Below are positions 5,629 through 5,811 of a stretch of 5,811 nt of DNA, in pieces (the stretch's first letter is position 1; the number at the start of each line of letters is the position of its first letter). The stretch covers positions 1-5,811 of the forward strand of contig JAPXLT010000301.1 in NCBI GenBank assembly GCA_033809415.1, in the 5' to 3' direction. The translations under genes were made by a program, and so were the position numbers. Under the pieces are notes generated by a model. That model was not told where the DNA came from. It saw only the letters and a program-made list of their open reading frames with translations, and made no database searches. This DNA comes from JAQVUB01 sp033809415 (GTDB taxonomy: Bacteria > Verrucomicrobiota > Lentisphaeria > Oligosphaerales > Oligosphaeraceae).

Positions 5629-5658
5629 ATAATATAATCGTCATGGAGCGCAGGACAA
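5629..5658 (-). promoter_or_regulatory. Candidate promoter of the deacetylase-like gene
   Basis: On the minus strand, TTGTCC (5658-5653) is followed after 16 bases by TATATT (5636-5631), or after 18 bases by TATTAT (5634-5629). Transcription would start near 5620, giving a leader of about 140 bases that includes the 11-bp repeat array. The plus strand also carries two overlapping TATAAT boxes here (5628-5633 and 5633-5638), but no matching upstream box at a proper distance. This is inferred from sequence only. Confidence 0.35.
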
Positions 5659-5669
5659 CCCTGTTCTGC
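5650..5669. promoter_or_regulatory. 20-bp dyad overlapping the candidate -35 box
   Basis: GCAGGACA (5650-5657) and TGTTCTGC (5662-5669) are inverted repeats with one G-T position, separated by ACCC. The dyad covers the proposed -35 box, where a repressor would be expected to bind. I cannot assign it to a known regulator. Confidence 0.3.
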
Positions 5670-5811
5670 ATGGTACATTATCTTTTAGGAACTGTACTTC
5701 GTCCGACCTGTTGAGTAATGGGTCAGTCCCCCCTTATAGTTTATAGACAAGTTGGGGGGGCAAGCAGCGGATAACTTGTTGTGCTTCCGTTTTTCCCCGC
5801 AGTTTGCCTGG

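Larger units (their letters stand above)
5575..5811. other. Non-coding right end upstream of the deacetylase-like gene
   Basis: No supported gene. The stretch holds the candidate promoter and dyad described separately. Near the edge, six C (5728-5733) face seven G (5754-5760), and ACAAGTT (5747-5753) is repeated inverted at 5773-5779. On the minus strand one frame is open from the right edge to a TAA at 5734-5736 (25 codons) and another is open for 41 codons, but neither has a recognisable sequence and both are too short to call. Confidence 0.4.

Noticed and set aside
5481..5714. Plus-strand 77-codon open frame through the 11-bp array
   Set aside because: It is kept open by the repeat, has no ribosome-binding site, and overlaps the opposite gene's start region.
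5728..5786. Possible integron attC recombination site
   Set aside because: The inverted repeats lack the required GTTRRRY and RYYYAAC core sequences at the expected places.

Overview
The window is a 5.8-kb piece of a bacterial chromosome in which every supported gene lies on the minus strand. Read in the direction of transcription (right to left), the genes are: a polysaccharide-deacetylase-like protein (5482-4397), a metallo-beta-lactamase/beta-CASP ribonuclease (4274-2880), a large EF-hand membrane protein (2371-170), and the first 50 codons of an unrecognised protein that leaves the left edge (152-1). Base composition is balanced in the three complete genes and visibly A+T-rich in the small gene at the left edge. 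No RNA gene, insertion sequence, phage gene or CRISPR array was found. The intergenic style (short GGAC-core tandem arrays and a CACGAA-rich palindrome beside genes) is one I associate with large, repeat-rich environmental genomes, possibly of the Planctomycetes-Verrucomicrobia-Lentisphaerae group. That taxonomic guess is weak and rests on impression only.

Right end (5483-5811): a non-coding upstream region with a candidate promoter and a 20-bp dyad, followed by four and a half copies of an 11-bp repeat just before the deacetylase-like gene. Next comes the deacetylase-like gene, and ten bases after its stop an 82-bp imperfect palindrome. The RNase gene follows, with a strong Shine-Dalgarno sequence and a complete set of zinc-binding residues. 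Its stop codon abuts a half-copy of the same palindromic element.

Middle (2372-2879): 508 bases without a gene. They hold a 9-bp tandem array that passes into an 11-bp array, a candidate promoter, a small hairpin and a third, degenerate GGAC array. This last array ends just before the EF-hand gene's own ribosome-binding site.

Left end: the EF-hand membrane protein and the partial gene are 17 bases apart, and the second gene's Shine-Dalgarno lies in that gap, so the two are probably co-transcribed. The genes do not form a recognisable pathway. The RNase is probably an RNA-processing enzyme, the deacetylase-like protein a cytoplasmic carbohydrate-active enzyme, and the EF-hand protein a possible calcium-responsive membrane protein. 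The most distinctive signal is the intergenic repeat system: three arrays share a GGAC core, two of them share ACACGGAC in opposite orientations, and a palindromic element recurs exactly at the 3' ends of two consecutive genes.
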